Part shown: positions 42,266 to 50,020 of the stretch, piece by piece
Layout: the number at the start of each line of letters is the position of its first letter
How positions within the stretch are numbered: position 1 is the first letter of the stretch
Source: JABAAE01 sp036336715
Lineage (GTDB): Bacteria; Planctomycetota; Planctomycetia; Pirellulales; Pirellulaceae
Reading direction: 5' to 3'
Assembly (NCBI GenBank): GCA_036336715.1
Contig: JAYZFP010000203.1
Location: forward strand, 1 to 64,000
Length of the DNA stretch: 64,000 nt
Position numbers and translations under genes: made by a program
Notes under the pieces: generated by a model
Seen by the model: only the letters and a program-made list of their open reading frames with translations
The model's database searches: none
What the model was told of the DNA's origin: nothing

Positions 42266-44167
42266 ATGCGGATCTTGTTTCGGTTGTTGGCGGTATTCGG
42301 TCTGATGCTGGCAGGCTTTGAAAATGCCTGCGCCCAGACGCCCCGGCAGGATGAGGGGTTGGATGACGCCGAGATGAAAATCATCCTGGCGGCAGAAAAA
42401 GCAAGGGTGGCCGCCATCAGGAAGGTTATCGGTTCGGTGGTCGCCATATACAGTGAAATCCGTGGTGGAGGTGGCTCCGGCGTCATCTTTGATCCCAGCG
42501 GTCTGGTTCTGACCAATCACCATGTGATCGCTTCGGCCGGTGTCTCCGGTTGGGGCGGCATTGCCGATGGAAACCTCTACCGGTGGAACCTGGTCGGGAC
42601 CGACCCGGGCGGGGACCTGGCGATTATCAAGCTGGAAGGTCGTGATGATTTTCCCTGCTCGCCGTTGGGCAACTCGGACCGTGTCCGCGTGGGGGACTGG
42701 GCAATCGCAATGGGCAATCCGTTCGTACTGACCGAGGATCAAAAACCTACCGTGACGCTTGGGATCGTGAGTGGCATTGAACGTTATCAGCCGGGAGCCG
42801 GCGGAAACCAGCTGGTTTACGGGAACTGTATCCAGGTCGACAGTTCCATCAATCCGGGAAACTCGGGTGGGCCCCTGTTCAACATGCAGGGGGAGATCAT
42901 CGGAATCAACGGACGCGGAAGTTTCAAATCCCGCGGACGGGTAAATGTTGGCCTGGGGTACGCGATTTCCGCCAACCAGATCAAGAATTTTATTCCAGAC
43001 CTGATGGCAACCAAGCTGGTGGAACACGGGACGCTGGATGTCCGGTTTGGTCAGCGTGAGGGCAAGGTTGTCTGTGAGGCCATGTACAACGAGGGTGTGG
43101 ATATCGTTGACAAGGGTCTGGAACTTGGCGACGAACTGCTTGAATTCGAGGGATGCAGGATTCGGTCGAACGACCATTTTACCAACTTGATCTCGATGTT
43201 GCCCGAAACCTGGCCGGCGAACGTGGTATTCAAAAAACCGGATGGAACCGTTCGGAATGTGAACACGCGGCTGGTCGGCCTGCCTTACAAGCTGAGGCCC
43301 CCCCGCGCCCCCCGGCCTGCTCCTGGCAAGGGTAAGGAAAAGGGCAAGAAGAAAGAGCCGACTCCCCAGCAGAAGCGTGCTCAACAGCGGCAGCAGGCCA
43401 TGGCTCGTGTCATGACGACGGAGCCAGGCAGGATTCGGGACGAAAAGCAGAATCGCCAAAACTGCCGGATTGTCCTGGACCACCTGGCCCGCTCCATTCT
43501 GGGAAGTACCGGGGCCCTGCAGGCAAAGACCCTGGTGATCGAGGATCAGCTGCTGGATGAACAGCATAAAAAACGGGGTTCGCAGAAGATCTGGATTGCC
43601 GGTGACGGCCGTTTCCGGGTGAACCAGGAACAGGAGGGGGACCGCAGGGCATTCGTGTTCGATGGCAGTCAATTCTGGAAAATCAGTGGTGATGAACGTC
43701 CGGTCAAACTGGACCTGCTCAAGGCAAGATTGACGCCGGAAATTGTGCAGGTTTTTTCCTACAGCAATCTGTTGCTCGAAGAACCCTATCAGCTGTTTGG
43801 AAAACTGCTGATTGACGGGGGAGACAAGTCACGAAAAAAACCGGCTTTTCGCCTGAAGACGATTGATGAAGAAAATGACTGGTTTTACCTCTGGGCCACC
43901 CTTTTCAATGACCGTGGTGAATTCGACATCCGGCTCTCCAAGGCCTCGGCGGACCTCGATGCCGACGGAACTTCGGGTGGGGTCCTGTTTGGCCAGTGGC
44001 AGCAGGTTTCAGGAGTCCGTTTTCCTGTCCGCCGCGATTTTTTCAGGGGACTGGACGAATCGGTGACCGGCAGTGCCGTAGCGGAAAAGATCCAGCTGAT
44101 CGAGGGCATCCGTGCGAGCCAGTTTGAAATATCCGCCAGTGGAGAGGCCAGTGATGAAATTCCATAA
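42266..44167 (+). CDS. HtrA-like serine protease with PDZ domain and LolA-like C-terminal extension
   Basis: The 633-residue exported protein has a signal peptide, a trypsin-like S1C domain with an intact triad and one PDZ domain (about 265-345). The triad is His86 in LTNHHVIAS, Asp117 in DPGGDLAII and Ser200 in NPGNSGGPLF. A Pro/Lys/Gln-rich linker (GKEKGKKKEPTPQQKRAQQRQQ) leads to a ~240-residue C-terminal domain. That domain (IWIAGDGRFRVNQEQEGDRR ... VFDGSQFWKISGDE) looks like the beta-rich LolA/LolB-like lipoprotein-carrier fold (tentative). DegP-type proteases normally have two PDZ domains and no such domain. The ATG at 42266 follows a strong GGAGGGGGG. Confidence 0.88.
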   Translation: MRILFRLLAVFGLMLAGFENACAQTPRQDEGLDDAEMKIILAAEKARVAAIRKVIGSVVAIYSEIRGGGGSGVIFDPSGLVLTNHHVIASAGVSGWGGIADGNLYRWNLVGTDPGGDLAIIKLEGRDDFPCSPLGNSDRVRVGDWAIAMGNPFVLTEDQKPTVTLGIVSGIERYQPGAGGNQLVYGNCIQVDSSINPGNSGGPLFNMQGEIIGINGRGSFKSRGRVNVGLGYAISANQIKNFIPDLMATKLVEHGTLDVRFGQREGKVVCEAMYNEGVDIVDKGLELGDELLEFEGCRIRSNDHFTNLISMLPETWPANVVFKKPDGTVRNVNTRLVGLPYKLRPPRAPRPAPGKGKEKGKKKEPTPQQKRAQQRQQAMARVMTTEPGRIRDEKQNRQNCRIVLDHLARSILGSTGALQAKTLVIEDQLLDEQHKKRGSQKIWIAGDGRFRVNQEQEGDRRAFVFDGSQFWKISGDERPVKLDLLKARLTPEIVQVFSYSNLLLEEPYQLFGKLLIDGGDKSRKKPAFRLKTIDEENDWFYLWATLFNDRGEFDIRLSKASADLDADGTSGGVLFGQWQQVSGVRFPVRRDFFRGLDESVTGSAVAEKIQLIEGIRASQFEISASGEASDEIP

Positions 44168-45179
44168 ATCGGGGACCTGCAGCCTGCTGCTGGCGTGCCT
44201 GGTAGCCTGGACAGGAATGACGGGTGCGGACGCCCTGGCCGATGAACGCCTGAATGGTTTCCTCAAACGGGCGGTTGACCGGGCCCAGCCACGAACCGTC
44301 AAGATCTTTGGTGCCTCGGTGGGCCGGGTGGAGGGCTATGGAACGGGAATCATGGTTTCGGATGATGGGATGATCCTCACTGGCAACGGGGTATTCCTGA
44401 ACGGATTCAATACGCGGGTGACTTTGCATAATGGGCGAACCTATCCGGCGCGGGTCGTTCGCAGGGATACAAGCCTGCAGTTGGCCCTGCTGAAGATCGA
44501 GGCTGCGACGCCCGATTATTTTGAATTGAAAAAGGAGCCCCTGGCACAAAAGGGCGATTGGGTGATCGCGATCAGCAATGCCTTCAAGGTGGCCGAGCGT
44601 GCCGAGCCGCTTTCGGTAACGCTGGGCGTCCTGTCGCTGGAAACCCGGTTGACCTCCCGTCGGCGGGAGCGGGAGGTGATTTACGATGGCGAGCTCTACC
44701 TGATTGACTGCATTACCAGCAACCCGGGGGCGGCCGGTGGTGCCGTGGTGACTGCGGACGGACAACTGGTTGGCATGATTGGAAAGTTGATTGAAAGCAG
44801 GGAGACCAACACCCGGATCAACTACGCGGTGCCGGCCAGACTGTTGGCCGCGTTTGTGGCCGGAAAAACGTCTCCTTCTACAGGCGAACCGTCCACGCAA
44901 CCGAAAAAGGGAAAGCCGGCGGACCTGGGGATCGTCCTGTTCTCACTGGGAGGTCGCAAGTCTCCTGCCTTTGTCGATCGCGTCAAACGGGGAAGCGCGG
45001 CACAAAAAGCGGGTATCCGAAGTGATGACTTGGTGGTCACCCTGTCAGGCCGGACCATCAGTCACGCTGCCGACTACCAGGCGGCGCTGGCAGCCCTCTC
45101 AGCGGGCGAAAAAACGGTCATCGTTGTCAAGCGGCGAACGCAGCTCAAGCGGTTTGAGATCATTGCGGACGAAAAATAA
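44154..45179 (+). CDS. HtrA-like pseudoprotease 1 (catalytic triad lost) with PDZ domain
   Basis: The 341-residue exported protein is homologous to the preceding protease along the S1C and PDZ domains, but all three catalytic positions are replaced. Aligned to the active member, His86 is Gly79 (ILTGNGV), Asp117 is Gln109 (TSLQLALL) and Ser200 is Ala194 (NPGAAGG). The surrounding fold motifs and the PDZ domain (about 250-335; VKRGSAAQKAGIRSDDLVVTL) are well kept. It is therefore probably a binding or regulatory protein rather than a peptidase. The start ATG lies 14 bases inside the end of the protease gene, so the two are translationally linked. Confidence 0.85.
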   Translation: MKFHKSGTCSLLLACLVAWTGMTGADALADERLNGFLKRAVDRAQPRTVKIFGASVGRVEGYGTGIMVSDDGMILTGNGVFLNGFNTRVTLHNGRTYPARVVRRDTSLQLALLKIEAATPDYFELKKEPLAQKGDWVIAISNAFKVAERAEPLSVTLGVLSLETRLTSRRREREVIYDGELYLIDCITSNPGAAGGAVVTADGQLVGMIGKLIESRETNTRINYAVPARLLAAFVAGKTSPSTGEPSTQPKKGKPADLGIVLFSLGGRKSPAFVDRVKRGSAAQKAGIRSDDLVVTLSGRTISHAADYQAALAALSAGEKTVIVVKRRTQLKRFEIIADEK

Positions 45180-45193
45180 AAGGGTTTTCATTC

Positions 45194-46381
45194 ATGTTTC
45201 ATCCGGATCCATTGCCAGCGTCGTTTTTCACGCGGATTCTGCTGCTGTGCTGCCTGGCTGTCAGTCCCTGCCTGAACCGGGAGTCCCGTGCCCAGAAATC
45301 AGGTGATCAGGACGGGGGGACGAGTGTCCCGGAAACCGGTGAAGCGGACCTGGCGACCGGGATTCTGCTGGCTCCCAGGGCGTTTCGGGCGGCCGCGAAA
45401 CGGGTGCTCAAAAGCCTTGTGACCATCGATTCGTTTGGCGGTGTTGGTTCAGTACAGGGCCGAATCGGAGGCATCCGCAGGCAGGGTGAAGGAAGCACGA
45501 CCGGGATCATTGTCTCGCCGGACGGCTATGTGATTACCAGTTCGTTCAACTTTATCCAGAAACCGCCCATCATCACACTTACCACTTCTGACGGGAAAAA
45601 ACATGTGGCCAAACCGGTTGCCACGGACTGGACCCGCCGCCTGACACTGCTGAAAATTGAAAACGCCGGTGGCCTGCCGATCGCCGAGTTTCTTTCGCCG
45701 GATTCCGTTGAGGTCGGACAGTGGGCCATTAGCGTGGGGATCGGTTTCGGGGACTCCAATCCCGCCATTTCCGCCGGCATCGTGAGCGCAAAAAACCGGG
45801 CTTTTGGCCGAGCCATCCAAACCGACGCCAATATCAGTCCCGCCAACTACGGTGGCCCGCTGGTGGACATTCGGGGCAGGGTGATCGGGGTCTGCGTTCC
45901 GCTCAATCCCAAGTCAGGTTCCCTCGCCTCCGGTGTGGAGTGGTACGATTCGGGAATCGGATTCGCCATTCCACTGCATGATTCCTCGATCATCGAAAAA
46001 CTGAAGACGGGTACTGATATTCGTCCGGGTGCCATGGGGATTACGACGGTTCCGGCCAAACTGGATGGCAGTGGGGTAAAGATCTCCAAGGTTCTTCCCA
46101 AAACCGCTGCAGAAAAAGCGGGACTGGAAAAAGAGGACCTAATTACCCGCCTGGGAGATTACGTGGTTCAGGATCCCACCCAGTTTCGAATGCTGGTGGG
46201 GCGTTTTGATGGGGGCTCCACCACGAAAGTGACCTTTGTTCGGGGTGGAAAGGAACAGACAACGGAAATTACCTTTTCCGTCAAGACAGCGGCTCCGGCG
46301 GGCCCGAGCCCCGGCAGCAACGGCTTGCCCAAAGGGAGTTCCCCAAAAGGAAAGCAGGCCCCGTCACCCGGAAAAAAATGA
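45194..46381 (+). CDS. HtrA-like pseudoprotease 2 (catalytic triad lost) with PDZ domain
   Basis: The 395-residue exported protein has the same domain order as its two neighbours. The catalytic positions are again all changed: His is Phe118 (VITSSFN), Asp is Arg149 (TDWTRRLTLL) and Ser is Tyr219 (SPANYGGPL), although the oxyanion-region glycines remain. The PDZ domain (about 275-365; VLPKTAAEKAGLEKEDLITRL) looks intact. A Gly/Ser/Pro/Lys tail ends the protein. It follows pseudoprotease 1 by 14 bases. The stop codon forms the first base pair of a terminator. Confidence 0.85.
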   Translation: MFHPDPLPASFFTRILLLCCLAVSPCLNRESRAQKSGDQDGGTSVPETGEADLATGILLAPRAFRAAAKRVLKSLVTIDSFGGVGSVQGRIGGIRRQGEGSTTGIIVSPDGYVITSSFNFIQKPPIITLTTSDGKKHVAKPVATDWTRRLTLLKIENAGGLPIAEFLSPDSVEVGQWAISVGIGFGDSNPAISAGIVSAKNRAFGRAIQTDANISPANYGGPLVDIRGRVIGVCVPLNPKSGSLASGVEWYDSGIGFAIPLHDSSIIEKLKTGTDIRPGAMGITTVPAKLDGSGVKISKVLPKTAAEKAGLEKEDLITRLGDYVVQDPTQFRMLVGRFDGGSTTKVTFVRGGKEQTTEITFSVKTAAPAGPSPGSNGLPKGSSPKGKQAPSPGKK

Positions 46382-46419
46382 GTGCCGGGCTGCCGCGAAT
46401 TGCCGAATGGCACTTTTTT
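46381..46419 (+). terminator. Probable Rho-independent terminator after the protease cluster
   Basis: A 6-bp stem (AGTGCC / GGCACT) with a 22-base loop is followed by six T residues. It overlaps the stop codon of the third protease-like gene by one base and lies upstream of the KdsD-like gene. Confidence 0.6.
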
Positions 46420-46457
46420 CGGTACTCTCTGGGGCATCGAACTGAAAAGGAATTTCG

Positions 46458-47420
46458 ATGTCATCAACTGAAACCGTTCAGGATGTTCTGCAAAAGGAAA
46501 TTGCCGCGATCCGGCAGGTAGCCAATTCGATCGGCAATACCGATCCGCTGGTCGACGCGGTGTTGGCGTGCCGGGGAAAGGTGGTTGTAACCGGGATGGG
46601 CAAATCGGGACTGGTGGGACGCAAGTTTTCGGCGACGCTCAGCAGTACGGCGACCCCCTCAAGCTTTATTCATCCGGCAGAGGCCCTGCACGGTGACATC
46701 GGGACGATTGGCAATGATGACCTGGCAGTGCTGATGTCCAACAGCGGCGAAACGGAAGAGCTGCTGGCGCTGATTCCCTTTCTACGCAGGCGAAATGTGC
46801 CAATCGCCGCTTTTTGCGGTGTGGGCGATTCCACCCTGGCCAGCAAAAGTAATTTCCTGGTCACGATTGCTGTCAGCCAGGAAGCCGATCCGTTTTCACT
46901 GGTCCCGACCTGTTCCACCACCGCAATGCTTGCGGTCGGTGATGCGGTGGCGATCGCGATTCTCAAACAGAGGGGGTTGACCCGGGAACAGTTTGCCGAG
47001 CTGCACCCAAGTGGTTCCATTGGGCGAAAGCTGCTGCTGGAGGTGGAGGACATCATGCACACCGGCGAGGGGATTCCGCGGCTTGCCTCGGGAGCTTCGC
47101 TACGGGAGGCTGTCTGCCTGATGGGACAAAAGCGGCTGGGGTCCGCCTTTATCGTGGACAGGGAAAACCCTGACCTGTTGCTGGGGGTTTTCACCGACGG
47201 GGACCTGCGGCGGCAATTGGAAGTCGAATCCAATCCCCTCGATCACACGATCGATTCGGTCATGACCCGTGATCCCGCAACCATCGCGTTGGGAAGGCTG
47301 GCGGTCGAAGCGGTGGCAAAAATGCAGTCCGCCAAAATTACCATTCTGCCCGTTCTGGACGACCGGCGATTGATAGGTGCCATTCACCTGCACGATCTGC
47401 TCAAGGCGGGACTGGGTTAA
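46458..47420 (+). CDS. kdsD: Arabinose-5-phosphate isomerase (KdsD/KpsF family)
   Basis: The 320-residue protein has an N-terminal SIS domain (about 38-170; VVVTGMGKSGLVGRKFSATL, LMSNSGETEELLALI) and two C-terminal CBS domains (about 205-320; VFTDGDLRRQLE, ITILPVLDDRRLIGAIHLHDLL). This is the KdsD/KpsF/GutQ layout; the family turns ribulose-5-phosphate into arabinose-5-phosphate, the first step in making the LPS sugar Kdo. The family-typical HPSGSIGRKLLL and TCSTTAMLAVGDA stretches are present. It begins a transcription unit after the terminator. Confidence 0.93.
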   Translation: MSSTETVQDVLQKEIAAIRQVANSIGNTDPLVDAVLACRGKVVVTGMGKSGLVGRKFSATLSSTATPSSFIHPAEALHGDIGTIGNDDLAVLMSNSGETEELLALIPFLRRRNVPIAAFCGVGDSTLASKSNFLVTIAVSQEADPFSLVPTCSTTAMLAVGDAVAIAILKQRGLTREQFAELHPSGSIGRKLLLEVEDIMHTGEGIPRLASGASLREAVCLMGQKRLGSAFIVDRENPDLLLGVFTDGDLRRQLEVESNPLDHTIDSVMTRDPATIALGRLAVEAVAKMQSAKITILPVLDDRRLIGAIHLHDLLKAGLG

Positions 47421-47562
47421 ACCTGTTTGTGTTGTCGCAACGCCGGGTAACTGATTTTCCGGTGAAGGGAGTCCGATCTCGGGGCCGCAAGTTGGCAGGA
47501 CATCGGTTGACAGATCTGGCAAACCTTTTGACCATGAAGAGTTAAAAAAACGGAGATCCGAA

Positions 47563-47913
47563 ATGTCCAGGCTGGATGTGACAACTGTTGATGGAGTCAC
47601 GGTGGCGACGGTCAACCAGGCACGGATGACCCTCGACGATGATATACACTCCCTGTCCCGTGAACTGAAACTTCAGCTGAGCCGCTCGGAGAGCCGAAAG
47701 ATTCTTCTGAATCTCGAACACGTCGTGGTAATGGCTTCCATGATGATCGGTGAGCTGGTGATGTTGAAAAAGCATTTTGAGGCCAACGATTCGCTGCTGC
47801 GTCTTTGCGGGCTCAGTCCAACCGTGGTGGAATCCCTGCAAATCTCGGGAATTTGCGATCTGTTCGAAATTGATAATACTGAAGAGGTTGGGTTGGCCAA
47901 CTTCAGGAGCTAG
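47563..47913 (+). CDS. STAS-domain protein (anti-sigma-factor-antagonist-like)
   Basis: The 116-residue protein is a single STAS domain: TVDGVTVATVNQARMTLDDDI, then KILLNLEHVVVMASMMIGELVMLKK. In anti-sigma factor antagonists (SpoIIAA/RsbV) the conserved loop is D-S-S-G-x-G with the second Ser phosphorylated. Here the matching triplet reads A-S-M, so the phosphorylated Ser appears to be replaced by Met. It may be a constitutive or phosphorylation-independent member. No kinase or sigma gene lies next to it. It follows kdsD by about 140 bases. Confidence 0.8.
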   Translation: MSRLDVTTVDGVTVATVNQARMTLDDDIHSLSRELKLQLSRSESRKILLNLEHVVVMASMMIGELVMLKKHFEANDSLLRLCGLSPTVVESLQISGICDLFEIDNTEEVGLANFRS

Positions 47914-48080
47914 AGCGGCCTTGATCCAGCCCTGTCCTTGAGGGGCCGTGTCAGGCGCCCGGGTTTGTGGAATTCCATGCAGAAAAACTTTTCGTTCGGG
48001 AGACGCAAGCCGAAATTCGAAGGCCAACCCGCGAGAGATTCGTTCGCGCCCGTTTACTTCGTTAAAAAAAAGGGTAGGGA

Positions 48081-49361
48081 ATGATTGCACTGGCCGCGTT
48101 TTTTGTTTTGGGAGCTGTCCTGGGGGGGCAGATCAACCACGCCACCTACCGATTTGCGTTTTTTCGCAACCCCGCCATCAGTCCATGGATGAAAAAAGAC
48201 CCGCGGGCAGGAAAACGGACGTTCTGTGATTATCTTCCGCTGATTGGCTGGACCACGTTGATTCGTGAAGAGAAAATTCACGGTAGCCTGTTCTGGCTGC
48301 GTCCGCTCTTTATTGAAATTTTCTGGGGTTTTGCCGCTGCCTGGCTCTACCTGTTCCATTGTGATCCACCCTCGGGAATGGTGGCCGAAGGTGTGTCCGT
48401 ACCTAATGCGGAGGTGACCCAGTGGGTCTGGTTCGGAACGCAGCTGATCATTTTCTCCCTGTTGGCAGTGGCCACCTTGATCGACTTTGACGAATTCATG
48501 ATCCCCGACCAGGTTACCATTCCGGGTGTCCTGATATCGGTTATCACGGTAGCCGCTTACCCGGCCGTTGCGTTGCCCGACGAAAATGCAGCTCTCCGCC
48601 AGGCCCTGCCGATGACCTTCGCCACGCCGTTGGATCCACCGACATTCTGGAATGGTTCCACAGGCCTGCTGGCGGCCATCGGCTGTCTGCTGTTCTGGTG
48701 TTTTGCGCTCATTCCCAAGGTCTGCACCTTTCGAAAAGGGGCGGGCATGTTTTTTCCGATTCTGGTGGCCAGTATCCTGCGGCGTCCCCGCAAACGGCAG
48801 GGGGCGATCAGGATCGCGCCCCGTCGAATGTACTGGGGAACTCCCGTCCTGGTCCTGATTGCCATTCTCGGAATCCTGTTCATGATCCTGTTCTGGCAGA
48901 TGGCCGAGGTCGAACACCGGATGGGTTTGCTTTCTTCGATGTTTGGAATGGCATTCGGCATGGGCATGATCTGGTCAATTCGCATTATCGGAAGGTTGGC
49001 CCTGGGCCGGGAAGCGATGGGTTTCGGGGATGTGACTCTGATGGCGATGATCGGAGCTCTGGTAGGCTGGCAGGCCTGCTTGCCGATCCTGGCGGTTTCA
49101 GCCATTCTGGCCCTCATCATTTCCGTGCCCATGGCACTGATCAACAGCGAAAGTACGTTGCCCTATGGACCGTATTTGTCGATGGGAACCGTGGTCGTCG
49201 TTCTGGCCTGGTCTCAGGTCTGGCCCGGCTGGCTCAAGGGACTGTTTTCGATTTACGAGCCGCAATACATCTTTCTGGTGCTGGTGGGCATGACCGTACC
49301 GATGTTTGTGCTGCTTTTGATAACCCGATTCGTTAAAGAGCGACTAATCGGAATCCGTTAG
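48081..49361 (+). CDS. Prepilin peptidase, A24 family, enlarged
   Basis: The 426-residue membrane protein has the aspartate motifs of type IV prepilin peptidases: LATLIDFDEFMIPD near residues 131-143, and GFGDVTLMAMIGALVGW near 315. The N-terminal methyltransferase-like region is present in reduced form (CDYLPLIGWTTLIREEKIHG, WLRPLFIE), but the usual CxxC pairs are missing, leaving one Cys. Family members are usually 250-290 residues; this one has a long insert between the two aspartate motifs. It could process the TadE-like pseudopilins 32 kb away or unlinked type IV pilins. The start ATG at 48081 follows a GGTAGGG site. Confidence 0.88.
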   Translation: MIALAAFFVLGAVLGGQINHATYRFAFFRNPAISPWMKKDPRAGKRTFCDYLPLIGWTTLIREEKIHGSLFWLRPLFIEIFWGFAAAWLYLFHCDPPSGMVAEGVSVPNAEVTQWVWFGTQLIIFSLLAVATLIDFDEFMIPDQVTIPGVLISVITVAAYPAVALPDENAALRQALPMTFATPLDPPTFWNGSTGLLAAIGCLLFWCFALIPKVCTFRKGAGMFFPILVASILRRPRKRQGAIRIAPRRMYWGTPVLVLIAILGILFMILFWQMAEVEHRMGLLSSMFGMAFGMGMIWSIRIIGRLALGREAMGFGDVTLMAMIGALVGWQACLPILAVSAILALIISVPMALINSESTLPYGPYLSMGTVVVVLAWSQVWPGWLKGLFSIYEPQYIFLVLVGMTVPMFVLLLITRFVKERLIGIR

Positions 49362-49372
49362 GGGCGGATTCC
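49350..49372 (+). other. Hairpin around the stop codon of the prepilin peptidase gene
   Basis: An 8-bp perfect stem (GGAATCCG / CGGATTCC) has a 7-base loop that contains the TAG stop codon. No T-tract follows, so it may be a 3'-end stabilising hairpin or Rho-dependent site rather than an intrinsic terminator. Confidence 0.5.
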
Positions 49373-49482
49373 CGTACGAATTTCGATTCTGGCGATTTCG
49401 AACGGCCGTGACAACCGAAAGAGAATCAAGAAGCGGGAACTGCCCCCTCCTGCCAACAGGCAAGAATTCCTGACGGGATGTT

Positions 49483-50007
49483 ATGGCATTTTTTGATCAT
49501 GAGACGGATCTGGATGATCCGGAGGGCAAGATACAACGCCGGGCTTACGGCATGATTGTCGTCGAAGAGGGCGAATTCCGGGAAATCAAATTCAAGCCAT
49601 GGCCAAAAATCATCTCCACTCTTGAAATCGGATTGTTCGGGGAACGACAGCATCGTCAGTCTGCTTCCGCAGACCGCTGCCTGCTCTATTACAACCAGCC
49701 CCTGTTTCACCGGAAATTTCTCGCTCTGAAATACATTGTTTCCCAACAGGGAACGCAGTTTCGTTCTTTCCGCCTGGCTACCCGGGTACTCGACCATATT
49801 GCCCGCATCAAAAGGACCGATGCCATCGTCTGTGAGGTTAACAATTTCCGCATCAGCAATCGGCTGATGAAAAGGTGGGGCTGGGTAGCGCATTGCCAGG
49901 AACGACCGAATCGTAACTTTATCAAGCGATTCTACGGCGAATATCCGGCATCCCTTGTCGAAGAAACCGACCCGGTTGTCCAGGCGGATGAGCGGGGCAA
50001 CTCCTGA
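49483..50007 (+). CDS. Conserved-looking hypothetical protein, possibly GNAT-like
   Basis: The 174-residue cytoplasmic protein is not recognised with certainty. Its last half (AIVCEVNNFRISNRLMKRWGWVAHCQE) resembles the terminal beta-alpha part of GNAT acetyltransferases, where 'N..S..L..R.GF' is typical, but no clear acetyl-CoA loop (RxxGxG/A) is seen. It has no signal peptide. It follows the prepilin peptidase by about 120 bases and converges on a membrane protein gene 13 bases away. Confidence 0.6.
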   Translation: MAFFDHETDLDDPEGKIQRRAYGMIVVEEGEFREIKFKPWPKIISTLEIGLFGERQHRQSASADRCLLYYNQPLFHRKFLALKYIVSQQGTQFRSFRLATRVLDHIARIKRTDAIVCEVNNFRISNRLMKRWGWVAHCQERPNRNFIKRFYGEYPASLVEETDPVVQADERGNS

Positions 50008-50020
50008 GACGGTCCTTCGG

